A DNA stretch of 22,584 bases from a virus. Where the stretch lies: the IMG/VR virus record IMGVR_UViG_3300036985_005881, positions 1-22,584 of that record, one strand, 5' to 3'. Positions 12,861-20,382 of this stretch are shown here, piece after piece. How positions within the stretch are numbered: the first letter of the stretch is position 1; the number at the start of each line of letters is the position of its first letter. The position numbers and the translations under genes were made by a program. The notes below the pieces were generated by a model. The model ran no database searches and was not told the DNA's origin. It saw only the letters and a list, made by a program, of their open reading frames with translations.

Positions 12861-12888
12861 ATGATATTAGCTGACTACATACATCAAA
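12861..12888 (-). promoter_or_regulatory. Weak promoter candidate before the large fibre gene
   Basis: TTTGAT (12888-12883) and TATCAT (12866-12861) on the minus strand, spacer 16 bases, in the 67-base gap between two late genes. A weak match, but this is one of the few spaces in the late operon. Confidence 0.3.
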
Positions 12889-12908
12889 CCTTTTAGAGAT
12901 CTTCTTGT

Positions 12909-13562
12909 TCACTTCTGCAACCTCTCGATCAGTGTATAGATATTTTCAAACTTCTTCTGGTCATAGAATACAGACTTCTTGAGAAGGGTGATTTCCTTGA
13001 TAAGGCCGTCGAAATCTACTTTGAAGACTTGAAATCTTTCGTCTATCTTTGTGTCTACTGGGTCTATTTCAGGGATTATGGGGGTAAGGTTTTTAAGTAG
13101 GCTCTCAAGGTCTTGTTTTACTTGGCCTTGTAAGTTCCCAAGGTCATGTGCAAGGTTGTCAGTTTTTAGGGTTTGCTTTAGATGATTAGAAACCATCTGA
13201 CTTTCTAGCGAGGCGAGCAAATCGTTAAACTCTTTTCTAGTTACATAAGCTGCCGCTGACTCGGTTTTTAGAGCAATGAACTCATGTAAGGCTTCGCATA
13301 GCTTACTCTCTACATCCCCAAGTCTTTGATGCATGTATTGGAAACTAGAACGTATCCACTCACGAAGATTCTCAAATTCTATGAGCAACGCCTTACGGTC
13401 GCTCTCCGTTTTAGCCATCACCTTTTCATGTTGCAAAGAGAAAGCCCCAATGCCTTCACTAAGCGCATTCAGAGATTGATACGTGCTGTATTTGAAGTCC
13501 TTGATGTCCTTAAGCTCTTGAGCTTCCTTAAGTTCAGCATTAGACTTTCCCTTAAGTAGCAT
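12909..13562 (-). CDS. Coiled-coil phage protein, 217 aa
   Basis: After ATG at 13562 the protein is heptad-rich and almost wholly helical: KLCEALHEFIALKTE, LESLLKNLTPIIPE and IKEITLLKKSVF, with breaks at Pro/Asp-rich points, consistent with an elongated coiled coil. The longer frame from GTG at 13589 is less likely. The start overlaps the upstream stop by 11 bases. Between fibre genes, a coiled-coil protein could be a trimeric fibre stalk, attachment or assembly factor (inference). No enzyme motif. Confidence 0.75.
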   Translation of the reverse strand: MLLKGKSNAELKEAQELKDIKDFKYSTYQSLNALSEGIGAFSLQHEKVMAKTESDRKALLIEFENLREWIRSSFQYMHQRLGDVESKLCEALHEFIALKTESAAAYVTRKEFNDLLASLESQMVSNHLKQTLKTDNLAHDLGNLQGQVKQDLESLLKNLTPIIPEIDPVDTKIDERFQVFKVDFDGLIKEITLLKKSVFYDQKKFENIYTLIERLQK

Positions 13563-13893
13563 AAACCAGTTCAACGTATACAGCTCCACTTACAGGTGCG
13601 GTTACTTGCTTAACATAGAACTGGGTTGCTTTGGAAATTACAAACGTGTCGTCTTTCCCTGGCACCAAGTTCGCTGTAAGGTCATACAGCTTAAACGTTC
13701 CTGCTGGCACAAAGATTTGGCCAGTAGCGTTCGTCGAATCTGTACTAAATATCATGTCCCCTTGTGTCTTATTCGTGAAGCATATGATCCGAGCTTCTAC
13801 AGTGGTAGGAGTTCCTACTGCTGCATAAGTAGCCGAAATACCTCCGAATGCGAGACTCCGTAGCGTATCGAAGTAAACTTTTGCTGCTGACAT
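13552..13893 (-). CDS. Small virion-associated beta protein, 113 aa
   Basis: The protein has a beta-strand-rich profile: FGGISATYAAVGTP, VEARIICFTNKTQGDMIFS, then FVPAGTFKLYDLT and YVKQVTAPVSGAVYVE, with the last part resembling the end of small phage structural proteins I recall from environmental phage genomes. ATG at 13893 has GAGG upstream. It sits between two fibre genes, so a decoration, fibre-attachment or baseplate-like role is plausible. No transmembrane part. Confidence 0.75.
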   Translation of the reverse strand: MSAAKVYFDTLRSLAFGGISATYAAVGTPTTVEARIICFTNKTQGDMIFSTDSTNATGQIFVPAGTFKLYDLTANLVPGKDDTFVISKATQFYVKQVTAPVSGAVYVELVYAT

Positions 13894-13903
13894 AGTGCCT
13901 CTG

Positions 13904-14974
13904 TTAGTTGATGATTTCCCATCCGATTACTGAAACATCTGTAGCTACTAAAACTGTTGCATCTGCATCCGATACCGCGTTAATCACGAAGGAAACACCC
14001 GTACTTCTTGTGCCAATAGTGACATTACCCACAGCAGCAGCACCTGTCGCTCCAATGCTTTCTCTCCAAGTCTTTATAATCGAAGAGGCTGTAATGTTTG
14101 TTGTGCTGATAGTTGCTGTACCACCAACGAGTGTCACTGTACCGATAGAGTTCGCTCCAGCAGCAATAGTAGATGCAACGCTAGTCCTCATCATTTTGTT
14201 TCCAGCTGCGACGAGAACTAGGTTTCCGTTAGTAGCTGTAATATCACCAAGAGTTGCTGTAAGTGTTGTGGTAGCAGTCAAAGCCCCTGCTTGTGATAGA
14301 GTCAGAGCGTTAGATGTTCCAAGCGAGCTATTGTTAGAGATTACAAACAGGTCAGAGGCTGAATTATCAAGGCCCATGGTCATAGTAGAAGCTGCAACAC
14401 CGCTAATCTCAAATGTGAGATATGGATCGCCAGAAGATGCACCACCTGTTGCTATCTCCAAACCTGATCTAGACGCTCCGTTAGTGTTGTCTGAGTTTGT
14501 GACTTCAATTGTTACATCTGTACCAGCATTACTATGAGAGTTTATGATATCCCCTCCGGTAACCGAGATACCAGATGTGGCAGCAAGAGTAGTAGCAGAT
14601 ACAGCAGCGGGAGTTCCTGAGCCAAGAGCCGGAGGAGCCGCGAAGTTAACGTTAAGGGTGATTGTCCCCGCTGTCCCTACTGTAGATAGCATACCTGTAC
14701 CAGCAGCAATCGTAATGTTGCCTGCTACTGGAGTGATAGCACCGCCACTAGAACCGGTAAGACTTGTAATATCTCCAGAGGAAGTAGTGCCTAGACTAAT
14801 CCAATTGCCAGAACCAGGCCACATATAAGCGTCTGCTGCTACTGTATCTAGCCACAGAGTTCCTTTGACATACGCTTTGTCCGCTGATGTAGGAGCTCTG
14901 GTTGCTATTTGTAAATCGGGAGGAAGAATAGCTCTTACTCCTAGGTACTGGCGTAATGATCTAAAGAGGGCCAT
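13904..14974 (-). CDS. Tail fibre/appendage protein, 356 aa
   Basis: An N-terminal part (MALFRSLRQYLGV, then GTLWLDTVAADAYMWPGSGNW) looks like a virion-attachment end. It is followed by Gly/Thr-rich fibre repeats, one copy of the DNSASD module shared with the large fibre (14280-14515), and a C-terminal domain (SSIIKTWRESIGATGAAAVG, then TGVSFVINAV and IGWEII) of a type found at the ends of phage appendage proteins. The start ATG at 14974 has AGGA nine bases upstream. It is a probable second receptor-binding or fibre-connecting protein. Confidence 0.85.
   Translation of the reverse strand: MALFRSLRQYLGVRAILPPDLQIATRAPTSADKAYVKGTLWLDTVAADAYMWPGSGNWISLGTTSSGDITSLTGSSGGAITPVAGNITIAAGTGMLSTVGTAGTITLNVNFAAPPALGSGTPAAVSATTLAATSGISVTGGDIINSHSNAGTDVTIEVTNSDNTNGASRSGLEIATGGASSGDPYLTFEISGVAASTMTMGLDNSASDLFVISNNSSLGTSNALTLSQAGALTATTTLTATLGDITATNGNLVLVAAGNKMMRTSVASTIAAGANSIGTVTLVGGTATISTTNITASSIIKTWRESIGATGAAAVGNVTIGTRSTGVSFVINAVSDADATVLVATDVSVIGWEIIN
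14280..14515 (-). repeat. Fibre module copy 3 (in the 356-residue fibre)
   Basis: Contains VTNSDNTNGAS, GGASSGDPYLTF, GLDNSASDLF and LGTSN in the same order as the two copies in the large fibre. Confidence 0.75.
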
Positions 14975-15088
14975 AATTAATGTTCCTGTGTGGGTTTAAA
15001 ATTTTTCTTTAAATTAACATTAACCCTTTAAAAAGTATATAAGAACTCATTGAATTTGACTTTCTCCTGGGGACAATGATATAGTGTT
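14975..15088. other. Intergenic gap between late genes
   Basis: AT-rich, holding the antisense promoter candidate and the RBS of the 356-residue fibre. No hairpin with a T run was seen. Confidence 0.5.
15056..15085 (+). promoter_or_regulatory. Strong antisense promoter candidate
   Basis: TTGACT (15056-15061), 18 bases, TATAGT (15080-15085) with an upstream TG forming an extended -10, on the plus strand. It sits in the 114-base gap 14975-15088 between late genes and fires antisense to the gene at 15089-15910. No plus-strand gene follows. Confidence 0.5.
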
Positions 15089-15910
15089 CTACTCTAGTTC
15101 ATCTTTTTGTGGTTTGTCAATTTCTGCAATAAGCCTTGGAAGTTGTTTAGCTAATTCTGTAGTTGTTTTTGCTTGGCTAACTCTTTCAATATAGTGGATA
15201 GCTCTAGGATTGGAAAGAATTTTTTTTTGCAGAGCATTATAAGTAAGTTTAGTAACTTTTACCCCTCCGGAAGCTAATCCTAATCCAGCTATAACCGACC
15301 AGGGCATATGTAATGCATGTAAAATAGCAGCAAACGATGCTTTAGTAGCAATACTCCCAACAATACTTTTTGTTATAGATTGTGCTTCTGGCTTACTATA
15401 GAGACTCATGTTTTTTTCAAAGTTGTTTGAGAAGCTTTCTAACTGCTTAAATCTTCTGATTAAGGATTCACCTCCAATTTGTTCTACAACTTGAAGCATC
15501 TCAGGATTCTTAAATATCTGTCTAGCTTTACTAAAGTTTATGGACCCTGTTGCGTCCGTTACAGAAGTAACAATGTCTTCTACAAAAAGACGTTCAAAGG
15601 ACCGAAAAAGCTCTGTAGATTGAGGAGTTCCAGTCATAGTTTCCCTAACCATCTGGTAGCCTTTAGGAGTCTGCATAAGATCTAAAATATATTCAGGTCT
15701 CTTACCAGTGTTCACCGATTTTGCAGCATCTTTTAGAATATCATTTCTTAGAGCTGCCCTTCCTCCGGTGGAAGTTAGAGGGTCTTTTACACTTATCAAT
15801 TGATCTGAAGAATTTCTTGCATTTAGACTCAGCTCAGGAGCGAGATGTTCTTTTTTATTTGGGCAATTGGTTTTGGAATTGCGGTCTGGTGTGTCCGGTC
15901 TACTGATCAT
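15089..15910 (-). CDS. Truncated paralogue of the large ejection protein, 273 aa
   Basis: The segment GKRPEYILDL, then MVRETMTGTPQ, up to QLESFSNNFEKN, aligns by eye with GERPEKALNLW to QLEKISNEAKRN of the 849-residue protein encoded immediately upstream. The following hydrophobic part (HALHMPWSVIAGLGLASGG) could be a membrane or inter-helix segment. The start is either ATG at 15910 (preferred, 11-base overlap) or ATG at 15934. It may be a tandem duplicate of the C-terminal part of the ejection protein, serving as a separate virion component. Function is inferred from position and paralogy only. Confidence 0.72.
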   Translation of the reverse strand: MISRPDTPDRNSKTNCPNKKEHLAPELSLNARNSSDQLISVKDPLTSTGGRAALRNDILKDAAKSVNTGKRPEYILDLMQTPKGYQMVRETMTGTPQSTELFRSFERLFVEDIVTSVTDATGSINFSKARQIFKNPEMLQVVEQIGGESLIRRFKQLESFSNNFEKNMSLYSKPEAQSITKSIVGSIATKASFAAILHALHMPWSVIAGLGLASGGVKVTKLTYNALQKKILSNPRAIHYIERVSQAKTTTELAKQLPRLIAEIDKPQKDELE

Positions 15911-18449
15911 TTGTAGCTTTATCGATAGCTGCATAAGCCTTAATGTATTGTGAAGGACTTTGACCAGGAGCTGAAGCTTGTCTGATGGCCTGTCTTACCT
16001 TTTTGTTTTTAGCCATGTATTTCAACGCTTCATAAGAACCGGCCAAAGCTAAAGTTTGGGGTGTTCCAAGTTTGACTATTCCTAATAAAGTAAATAAAGT
16101 TTTAGTTTTGATCCCATAAGATTTCATGAAATCATCCAGTTTATAGATTAATTTGTTCTTAGACTCAGAGGCTTCTTTCTGAAGTTCTTTGTGTCTCTCA
16201 AACCTATTTGATCTATTGCTGATGGATTTATCTATTTTAGCTCTTTCAGAAGCAGATCCCTTGTCAATCACTCCTTCAATCATGTTGAAGTTTCTCTTGG
16301 CTTCATTTGAAATTTTCTCTAATTGATTAAAAAAGTTAAGCCCTTCGTCCCCAGCTACCAATCGAATGTTTTCTCTTGTAGCAGGGTCCTTAATCAGTTC
16401 ATTAAGCTTTTTAAAGACGATCTCTCCAGATGGTTTTACAACAGAGGAGGAAAAGTCGTTGAAAGAAGTCTCAGATAGATAGTCTATGATTTGTTTTTTA
16501 TTGGGATTTCCATCTAAAGAATGCTTTATGACTTGTTGACCTTCTCTAGTCTTCCAAAGATTCAAAGCCTTTTCTGGACGTTCTCCAGTGATAGAGGATT
16601 TAGAAATATCTTCTAATACAGAGTCTTGGATTTTAGAGCGTTGAACTTGTTTTCGGGTTGATGGTGCCAAAGGAGCTTTTGATTCGATAATCTCTTTCGC
16701 CACAACTTTAGCGTCCCTAGATAGATCGCCGCTAATCTCCCTATAGAAGTTTCTAGCTTTTTCCTCAGGTAAAGTATTGATATGTTCTAACACTTCCCTT
16801 TCAATCTGCTTGAGTTGATCTGGAGAAACGTTCTGTTTTAAGTCATGTAAACCCGATGGGGTTTTAATTAGCTTAGCTATGGACTCTGGTTTCTGCGAAT
16901 ACCTTGAGGATGAGATTGACTTCTTCTTGGCTTGCTGAGCATTCTCACCAAAAAGCTTCTCGGCTTGCTCGAATGCTTTCCTTTGTGGGCTTTTTTTAGA
17001 TCCGTAACCTCTTCTAATATCCCCACGCAAAGAATGAGTAGGATCTTTTAAGAAGTCTTGTGCGCCAGTTTCTTTAAGATCGTAGTCAATGATGTTGTTT
17101 AGTCTTTTCTTTATATCCACTGCTTTTGAGAGCTCAGTATCTGTAAGCTTGATAACATCTATTACTCGTCCTTCTTGATCTAATTCGCGAGCAAAGTTAA
17201 TATCCTCTAGAGCTTGCAGAAGTTGCTTTTCAGCCTTTTTGTAGCCTTCTGGCGAAAGTTTAATGCCACCTGTTTGGATATTTTTTAACTGTTTAAATAT
17301 GCTAGTAGCAGTACTTTCTAAATTGACAAACTTCATTTCTATGCCTTCAGAAGCTTCAGCATATAATTCATCCGTTTGTTGCTTTTTTAAAGCAAATTGC
17401 TGTTCCAAATCTTTTTGGATGTTCTCTCCCAAGACTTTTTCTGAAGCAGCTCTTTTGCCCATTCCCTTTATCGATGCTTGCAGCTCAGTGTTAATGGCTG
17501 AATCGGCCACTTTCTCGAACTCAAACTCTCCAGGCATATAGGGAATAGGAGGAGTGTGCTTAAGCTTAGTAAAGTCTTTGACTTCAACCTTTCTGTCTTT
17601 TAAACTTTGGGCTTTTTGAGTAGCCTGCTGATCGATTTGTTGTTCTACTATCTTTTGAGCAGATGTAGGAGTGTTCCCCTCAAGGATATCAAGGGCAGTT
17701 TTCGCTATTTTTTCTTCTGAGCCACTTAATGATTCAGCTTGTTTGATAGTATCAGTGAGCAAAGATATCCTATCTATACCTGTAGACTTTGATTTAGAAA
17801 ACAGAGCTTTAGCAAACCTTCCAGTAAATCCGAGTCCTTGAAGAGCGATGTCTACTGCTGCCCACGTAGCTCCGTGTTCTAAAGCATTTGCTACGGATGG
17901 AATCTTGAGTTCTTCATCTTCCGTCGCTTCATGGATAGCACCACCTACAGCGCCTAAAGTTGAAATTCCAGTCAAATGCCCCAAAGACGATATAGCCTTT
18001 TGAATCTTAGGCGAGTTAGCAGCCAACTTAATTAAAGGACTAACGGCATATTGACCAGCTTTGAGAGCCAATCCTACTGGGAGTAGTGCAGATCCGACAA
18101 CTTCATTTATAGTGGTAGCGACTCCCTCTTTAGGTCTTAACCCAGGAATAGCTTTAGTTAAGCCAAATGATGCCCCCGAAAGAAGCCCTCTAAAGGATTC
18201 TGCTCCCCCATATTCCGCAGCTCTCTCTAGTTCTTCAGAGAAATCAGGTTCAACACCAGAAGCGCGTAATTGTTCAGAAACCACATCTCGATAACCACCC
18301 TTCTTCTCAGTAGCTGTCTCTTGGGATTTCATTCTATAATCCGACAATGGATCAGAATAATCTTTTGAAACCTCAAAAACTTCGGGTTCTTCCGCTTTCT
18401 TTTGATTTGAAAGCCTGTATTGAGCTAAAGGGTCGTTATTATGGGACAT
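15900..18449 (-). CDS. Large internal virion/DNA ejection-type protein, 849 aa
   Basis: After a hydrophilic start with two similar motifs (DPLAQYR at residue 6 and DPLSDYR at 33), residues about 85-175 form a Gly/Ala-rich hydrophobic region (SGASFGLTKA, TINEVVGSALLPVGLALK, GAVGGAIHEA). A very long Lys/Glu-rich helical body follows, with coiled-coil content, and then a C-terminal hydrophobic segment (about 780-820). In podoviruses such proteins are packed inside the capsid and build a channel on injection. Its homology to the 273-residue product next to it covers about residues 610-735. No lytic transglycosylase motif was recognised. Confidence 0.75.
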   Translation of the reverse strand: MSHNNDPLAQYRLSNQKKAEEPEVFEVSKDYSDPLSDYRMKSQETATEKKGGYRDVVSEQLRASGVEPDFSEELERAAEYGGAESFRGLLSGASFGLTKAIPGLRPKEGVATTINEVVGSALLPVGLALKAGQYAVSPLIKLAANSPKIQKAISSLGHLTGISTLGAVGGAIHEATEDEELKIPSVANALEHGATWAAVDIALQGLGFTGRFAKALFSKSKSTGIDRISLLTDTIKQAESLSGSEEKIAKTALDILEGNTPTSAQKIVEQQIDQQATQKAQSLKDRKVEVKDFTKLKHTPPIPYMPGEFEFEKVADSAINTELQASIKGMGKRAASEKVLGENIQKDLEQQFALKKQQTDELYAEASEGIEMKFVNLESTATSIFKQLKNIQTGGIKLSPEGYKKAEKQLLQALEDINFARELDQEGRVIDVIKLTDTELSKAVDIKKRLNNIIDYDLKETGAQDFLKDPTHSLRGDIRRGYGSKKSPQRKAFEQAEKLFGENAQQAKKKSISSSRYSQKPESIAKLIKTPSGLHDLKQNVSPDQLKQIEREVLEHINTLPEEKARNFYREISGDLSRDAKVVAKEIIESKAPLAPSTRKQVQRSKIQDSVLEDISKSSITGERPEKALNLWKTREGQQVIKHSLDGNPNKKQIIDYLSETSFNDFSSSVVKPSGEIVFKKLNELIKDPATRENIRLVAGDEGLNFFNQLEKISNEAKRNFNMIEGVIDKGSASERAKIDKSISNRSNRFERHKELQKEASESKNKLIYKLDDFMKSYGIKTKTLFTLLGIVKLGTPQTLALAGSYEALKYMAKNKKVRQAIRQASAPGQSPSQYIKAYAAIDKATNDQ

Positions 18450-19422
18450 TTGTTATTAATCCTTGTTCAAAAAGTTTTACTGCCTCTTTCTTGGGAATTG
18501 GCCCTAACTTTTCCCCTTTTTGATCATACATATTATAAACAGGGTCATCATCGTTGAGATCTCGGATTTTATCTTCTAGGCTAATCTCATCGGCGAATGC
18601 GGACAGCTCGGCAGATTCTGCCTCTTCAAACTGCTTAGCTATTTCAATTGGAATGATCCCTCTATACTCTTTGAGCAACCTTAACCTTTCTTCATCTTTC
18701 TTCTTAGATTGCTTAGTGAAACGTCTTAGGTTATTGATTTTGCCCTGTCTGCCAGAAGGATTTTCCGAAGCGGTAGGGGAAAATGTTTGTCTTATCCAAT
18801 TCAGCTTAGCTGTAGGCAGAGTACCCGCTGGATTAAACTTTTTAATAATAGGATCCAGAGCAGAAGCACCTAGAGTATCAAGTTCTCTAGCGGCTTGGGT
18901 TCCTAGAACACCTTTAATATAGCCTTTTGCTCCGCCTAAATATTCTTTAGAAAGTCGCTCCATTTCGTCGATGTCCGACAAAGTGTTATTGTATGCAGGG
19001 ATCTTTTTCTCTAATTCGGCTGTTTCGGCAGCTCCTTTTTTCTGTAACTCAATGTCATAGGCATCTTTTGCCTGAGTTGCTTGTTTGTTCAAAGCCTTGT
19101 CTCTCAAGATTTCTTTGTTAACCTTTAAATTCAAAGCCTTGTCTCTCTCAATATTTAGCTTTTCCATATCATTTAGCTGTTGTTGAGCTGCTAATCTCTG
19201 AGTGGGGCGCATATCAGACCTTTGCAGAGCTGCGCTAGCTTGAACATGCCTATTTTTGCTGTCCTCATTTTTACCGTATTCTTCCAAGATCGGATCAAGA
19301 ATACTTTTGGCTTGTTTTTCTCCATACTCTTGTGAGAGATTAGAAAAAAATGTCTTAAGATTCTCTTCAGCTCTATTAGGACTTTCCATTGCCTCTGTAT
19401 TAACATATCGTGGTTGTGGCAT
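18439..19422 (-). CDS. Internal virion-type protein, 327 aa
   Basis: This charged, helix-rich protein has a heptad-rich middle (ALNLKVNKEILRDKALNKQ and similar) and a C-terminal acidic segment with SLEDKIRDLNDDD. It starts at an ATG overlapping the preceding stop by one base, with AGAGGAAT as RBS. Its place between the Gly-zipper protein and the 849-residue protein is that of the middle member of the podovirus ejection set. No known domain is recognised. Confidence 0.72.
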   Translation of the reverse strand: MPQPRYVNTEAMESPNRAEENLKTFFSNLSQEYGEKQAKSILDPILEEYGKNEDSKNRHVQASAALQRSDMRPTQRLAAQQQLNDMEKLNIERDKALNLKVNKEILRDKALNKQATQAKDAYDIELQKKGAAETAELEKKIPAYNNTLSDIDEMERLSKEYLGGAKGYIKGVLGTQAARELDTLGASALDPIIKKFNPAGTLPTAKLNWIRQTFSPTASENPSGRQGKINNLRRFTKQSKKKDEERLRLLKEYRGIIPIEIAKQFEEAESAELSAFADEISLEDKIRDLNDDDPVYNMYDQKGEKLGPIPKKEAVKLFEQGLITNVP

Positions 19423-20081
19423 TATTGGATTCCTCTAGTAGTAGGAGTAGATTGTTTACTAAAATAGTCCTTAAACTCTTTTTTCATCTCCGGAGTGATA
19501 GAGTTTAAAATTGATGAGATGTTAAACGGCTTTTCGCCTATGTCGTAATCAAATGTTGTACGATTCTGTAGGTTGTCAATAGCAGCTCTTTTTGCGCTTC
19601 TAGCGTCGGATTGCTGACCATATTGAAATCGTGTTCTTTCAGCGTCTAGGTTCTCTTGCACATCTCGTGTGAGCTTAGAAATTGCATCTCCTGCGTAGGA
19701 GCTATTCATTAGACCTTGAGATCGGAATTGACCCGTGACTCCAGGGATTGCTTGCTCTTTCAAATCTCTATAGGCTTTTCTAGATACTGTCTGATCGAAT
19801 ACAGCATTCGCCGCTTCAGGATCGTAGTTGTAAAGATCGGCTAATGGACCTTGACCCAAGACAGCTTGATGTTGCTGTTCGTTCAGCTGTTTCTGTCTCT
19901 TGTCGAAGGTTGAGATCTTCTTCTTTTTCTTCCTATTTCCAAATAAACCTGCTATCCCTCCGAATAGGCCACCAACACCGGCTCCGATTGCTGTTCCTAT
20001 GCCAGGGATCACTGATCCTAGGGAAGCGCCTGTAGCTGCACCACCTAGGGCTCCTGATGCTGCACCTGTAAAATTTGCCAT
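19422..20081 (-). CDS. Gly-zipper ejection protein, 219 aa
   Basis: The first 50 residues are glycine-zipper sequence (GALGGAATGASLG, then GTAIGAGVGGLFGGIAGLFG), followed by a stop-transfer-like RKKKKK cluster and a hydrophilic Gln/Arg-rich part. Such an N-terminus is typical of phage proteins that form a pore on DNA injection (as in P22 gp7-type ejection proteins). The ATG at 20081 has AAAGGACGG upstream. It lies just downstream of the nozzle gene. Confidence 0.82.
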   Translation of the reverse strand: MANFTGAASGALGGAATGASLGSVIPGIGTAIGAGVGGLFGGIAGLFGNRKKKKKISTFDKRQKQLNEQQHQAVLGQGPLADLYNYDPEAANAVFDQTVSRKAYRDLKEQAIPGVTGQFRSQGLMNSSYAGDAISKLTRDVQENLDAERTRFQYGQQSDARSAKRAAIDNLQNRTTFDYDIGEKPFNISSILNSITPEMKKEFKDYFSKQSTPTTRGIQ

Positions 20082-20100
20082 AAGTCCGTCCTTTGTTGCT

Positions 20101-20382
20101 TTAAGTTATGAGACTCCAAGTCACTGCGGTTGGCGTGGTTCTTGAAGTCATTATCCACGCCTGGTTTGTATCCGTTCTAACGGCCAAGTCGCCTATAGAA
20201 AAGAAGGAGTTTCGTTGGTCTACTGCTGCGGGATTTGACCCTGTTAAGATGTTCTTCTTTACTGTATAGATCAAAGCGTTAGCAATGTCGCTGTACATTT
20301 GGTCAAGCTGATTAAAAAGCTCGGGTGATAGTTCTCGAACAGCTGATCCAAAGTTCTTCTTAAGAGGAAGATTCGAACTCAT
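20101..20382 (-). CDS. Small virion-associated protein, 93 aa
   Basis: Residues 15-45 are a helix (ELSPELFNQLDQMYSDIANA), and the C-terminal half is strand-rich, ending with a pattern (DLAVRTDTNQAWIMTSRTTP) like a phage fibre-tip or attachment domain. The ATG overlaps the nozzle stop as ATGA, so it is coupled to it. Probably a small tail component. Confidence 0.7.
   Translation of the reverse strand: MSSNLPLKKNFGSAVRELSPELFNQLDQMYSDIANALIYTVKKNILTGSNPAAVDQRNSFFSIGDLAVRTDTNQAWIMTSRTTPTAVTWSLIT

Noticed and set aside
13908-14537. 209-aa plus-strand frame and similar long frames opposite the fibre genes
   Set aside because: They are products of the Ala/Gly/Thr-rich codon pattern of fibre genes read backwards; no RBS and low-complexity sequence.
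10565-14974. Diversity-generating retroelement target in the fibre ends
   Set aside because: No reverse transcriptase and no template/variable repeat pair with adenine-biased differences was seen in the window.
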